Notes under the pieces: model-generated
What the model was told of the DNA's origin: nothing
Seen by the model: the letters and a program-made list of their open reading frames with translations, nothing else
The model's database searches: none
NCBI RefSeq assembly: GCF_030271515.1
Contig: NZ_JASCXI010000003.1
Span: forward strand, 372,001-436,000
Length of the DNA: 64,000 nt
Direction: 5' to 3'
Source: Erythrobacter oryzae
GTDB taxonomy: Bacteria; Pseudomonadota; Alphaproteobacteria; Sphingomonadales; Sphingomonadaceae
Shown here: piece after piece, positions 62,915 to 64,000 of the stretch
How the letters are laid out: each line of letters begins with the position of its first letter
How positions within the stretch are numbered: the first letter of the stretch is position 1
Translations under genes and position numbers: made by a program

Positions 62915-64000
62915 GATGGTAGGCCTGAGGGGGCGCTCGCGCGGCTTCGCCGCTCTCGCGGTCGTGTTCGCGGTGCTGGCCGCGCTGCGGGGGGCGTGGC
63001 TGCTGCACGGGCACAGCCTCAATTCCCTGGACGGGGCGCTGCAGACGTGGTTCGCGCTCGACCATTTTTCGCGCGGCGAACAGCTGGGGGCGGCGTTCCA
63101 GTCCTATCTCGGCATCACCATGGTGCTGGCGCTGGTGCCGGTGTTCGTGGCGGGCGGGAAGACGCTGTTTGCCTCGACCTTGGCGGCTTACGTCATGGTG
63201 CTGCTGGGGGCTTTCGCTTGCGCTTATGCCTGCGCATGGCTGATCCGCCCGATCCCGCCACGGAGGCGGTGGCAGGCGGCACTGGTCTTGCTGGCGCTGT
63301 TCTACTTTGCCGGGCCGCTGGCGGGGCAGGCGAGCGGGATCGTCTGGCCCGCAACGCTCGATCCGGGCGTGTCGCTCAGGCCCCTGCGCGGGGCCTTGCC
63401 GTTTTTCGTGCTGCCGTTCTTCGTGGTGCTGGTTCGCCGGGTGCGGCTTGATGGCCGCGCGCTCGCCGGAGGCCTGCCCTTGGGGCTGATCGCCGGGGCG
63501 GGGCTGCTGTGGTCGAACGATGCGGGGATCCCGCTGGTGCTCGCGCTCGCCGGAGCGCTGGTGCTGGCCTTGTGGGAGCGGCCCCTGCTGCTGGCGAAGA
63601 CCCTCGCGGGCTTCGCGCTCGGCGTCATGGCGTCGGCGGGTGCGATCCTGCTCGCGGTGACCCACGGTGCGCCGGGGCCGTGGCTCACCTACAATTTCCG
63701 CGATGTCGCCGCCGACCAGTTCTGGTTCTTCGCCCCGTGGGACCGGAGCACCCGCATCCTCTCGCCCGCCGACCTGCCGCAGATCCTCGCCCAGGCCGAT
63801 CCCTTGGCGGCGATCGGGCTGGTGGTGCTCACGCTGTGCCTCGCCTTCGCGGCCATCCAGCGCCTGCGCCGCCGCAGCGCGCCGGTGCGGGGGAGCGCCT
63901 TCCTGTTCGTCGGTGCGAGCGTGCTCGGCACGGCATTGGTGCCGCAGATCGGGGGGCACGTGGGCGCGGAGTATAACGGGATCACCTTCGTGCTTGCCGC
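62907..64000 (+). CDS. Polytopic membrane protein (partial, runs off the window)
   Basis: At least 364 residues, incomplete at the right edge. It has about nine hydrophobic helices, a luminal-type first loop with HSLNSLDGALQTWFALDHF, and a later loop YNFRDVAADQFWFFAPWD. The pattern of many helices and aromatic loops resembles GT-C glycosyltransferases or O-antigen polymerase/ligase-like proteins, but the catalytic loop Asp motif cannot be fixed. The ATG at 62907 lies inside the previous gene. Confidence 0.75.
   Translation, partial: MREMVGLRGRSRGFAALAVVFAVLAALRGAWLLHGHSLNSLDGALQTWFALDHFSRGEQLGAAFQSYLGITMVLALVPVFVAGGKTLFASTLAAYVMVLLGAFACAYACAWLIRPIPPRRRWQAALVLLALFYFAGPLAGQASGIVWPATLDPGVSLRPLRGALPFFVLPFFVVLVRRVRLDGRALAGGLPLGLIAGAGLLWSNDAGIPLVLALAGALVLALWERPLLLAKTLAGFALGVMASAGAILLAVTHGAPGPWLTYNFRDVAADQFWFFAPWDRSTRILSPADLPQILAQADPLAAIGLVVLTLCLAFAAIQRLRRRSAPVRGSAFLFVGASVLGTALVPQIGGHVGAEYNGITFVLA

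Overview
The window is high-GC DNA (roughly two thirds G+C by eye), densely packed with genes. The gene content points to an alphaproteobacterium of the order Sphingomonadales, most like the Erythrobacter/Porphyrobacter group. The reasons are the cell-cycle regulators TrcR (DUF1013) and SciP (DUF1153), which are alphaproteobacterial; a bactofilin; COQ7-type ubiquinone synthesis; and the linked block proA-nadD-rsfS-rlmH-envC-ctpA. It reads as ordinary chromosome. I saw no prophage, insertion sequence, integrase, CRISPR array or rRNA gene. One tRNA gene (Thr, anticodon GGT) is present.

Layout. 1-6.1 kb: the 5' end of clpA, a DUF1192 gene, a quinone oxidoreductase, an FtrA-like regulator, a glutathione S-transferase, and a translationally coupled metallophosphatase/glycosyltransferase pair. 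6.1-10.6 kb: trcR behind an attenuator-like leader, an acyl-CoA ligase, and an M23 peptidase-bactofilin pair. 10.8-17.6 kb: proA, nadD, rsfS, rlmH, an EnvC-like factor, ctpA, dsbB and coq7. 18-27.6 kb: sugar epimerase, fabI, YihY membrane protein, CbpA-like DnaJ, pdxH, PhzF, a serine-hydrolase lipoprotein, mnmA and sciP. 27.8-36.1 kb: an RND efflux pair whose permease carries extra membrane helices, a DUF445 gene, and two diverged TonB-like secreted proteins separated by a duplicated DUF445 gene tail. 36.1-42.4 kb: etfBA, sucC, an inositol-phosphatase-family enzyme, an OmpA lipoprotein and a CorC/HlyC protein. 42.7-51.6 kb: a nine-gene minus-strand run (gpmA, purE, purK, folA, M19 dipeptidase, ribF, ileS, lspA, DUF3035), almost all joined by 1-8 base overlaps. 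51.9-54.5 kb: tRNA-Thr and a large unrecognised lipoprotein. 54.6-58 kb: a five-gene operon with an SDR, E1 alpha, E1 beta, a free-standing lipoyl domain and a SnoaL-like protein. 58.9-64 kb: a five-gene overlapping cluster that looks like glycan or sugar-conjugate synthesis and runs off the end.

The most unusual signals are these: (1) a dispersed intergenic repeat family built of hairpins whose arms differ between copies but stay paired around a constant GCCTCCGC core (copies near 7.0, 13.4, 17.7, 40.2 and 52.1 kb, one of them inside the rsfS-rlmH operon); (2) a direct repeat of the last 123 bases of the DUF445 gene, offset by exactly 1116 bases, flanking one of two diverged paralogs; (3) a low-GC patch of about 350 bases inside the editing domain of ileS; (4) an etfBA terminator whose 3' arm is also the ribosome-binding site of the next gene; (5) a 2-oxoacid-dehydrogenase-like operon without E2 or E3; and (6) the terminal five-gene cluster. 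All assignments rest on reading the sequence and on family knowledge; no database search was run.
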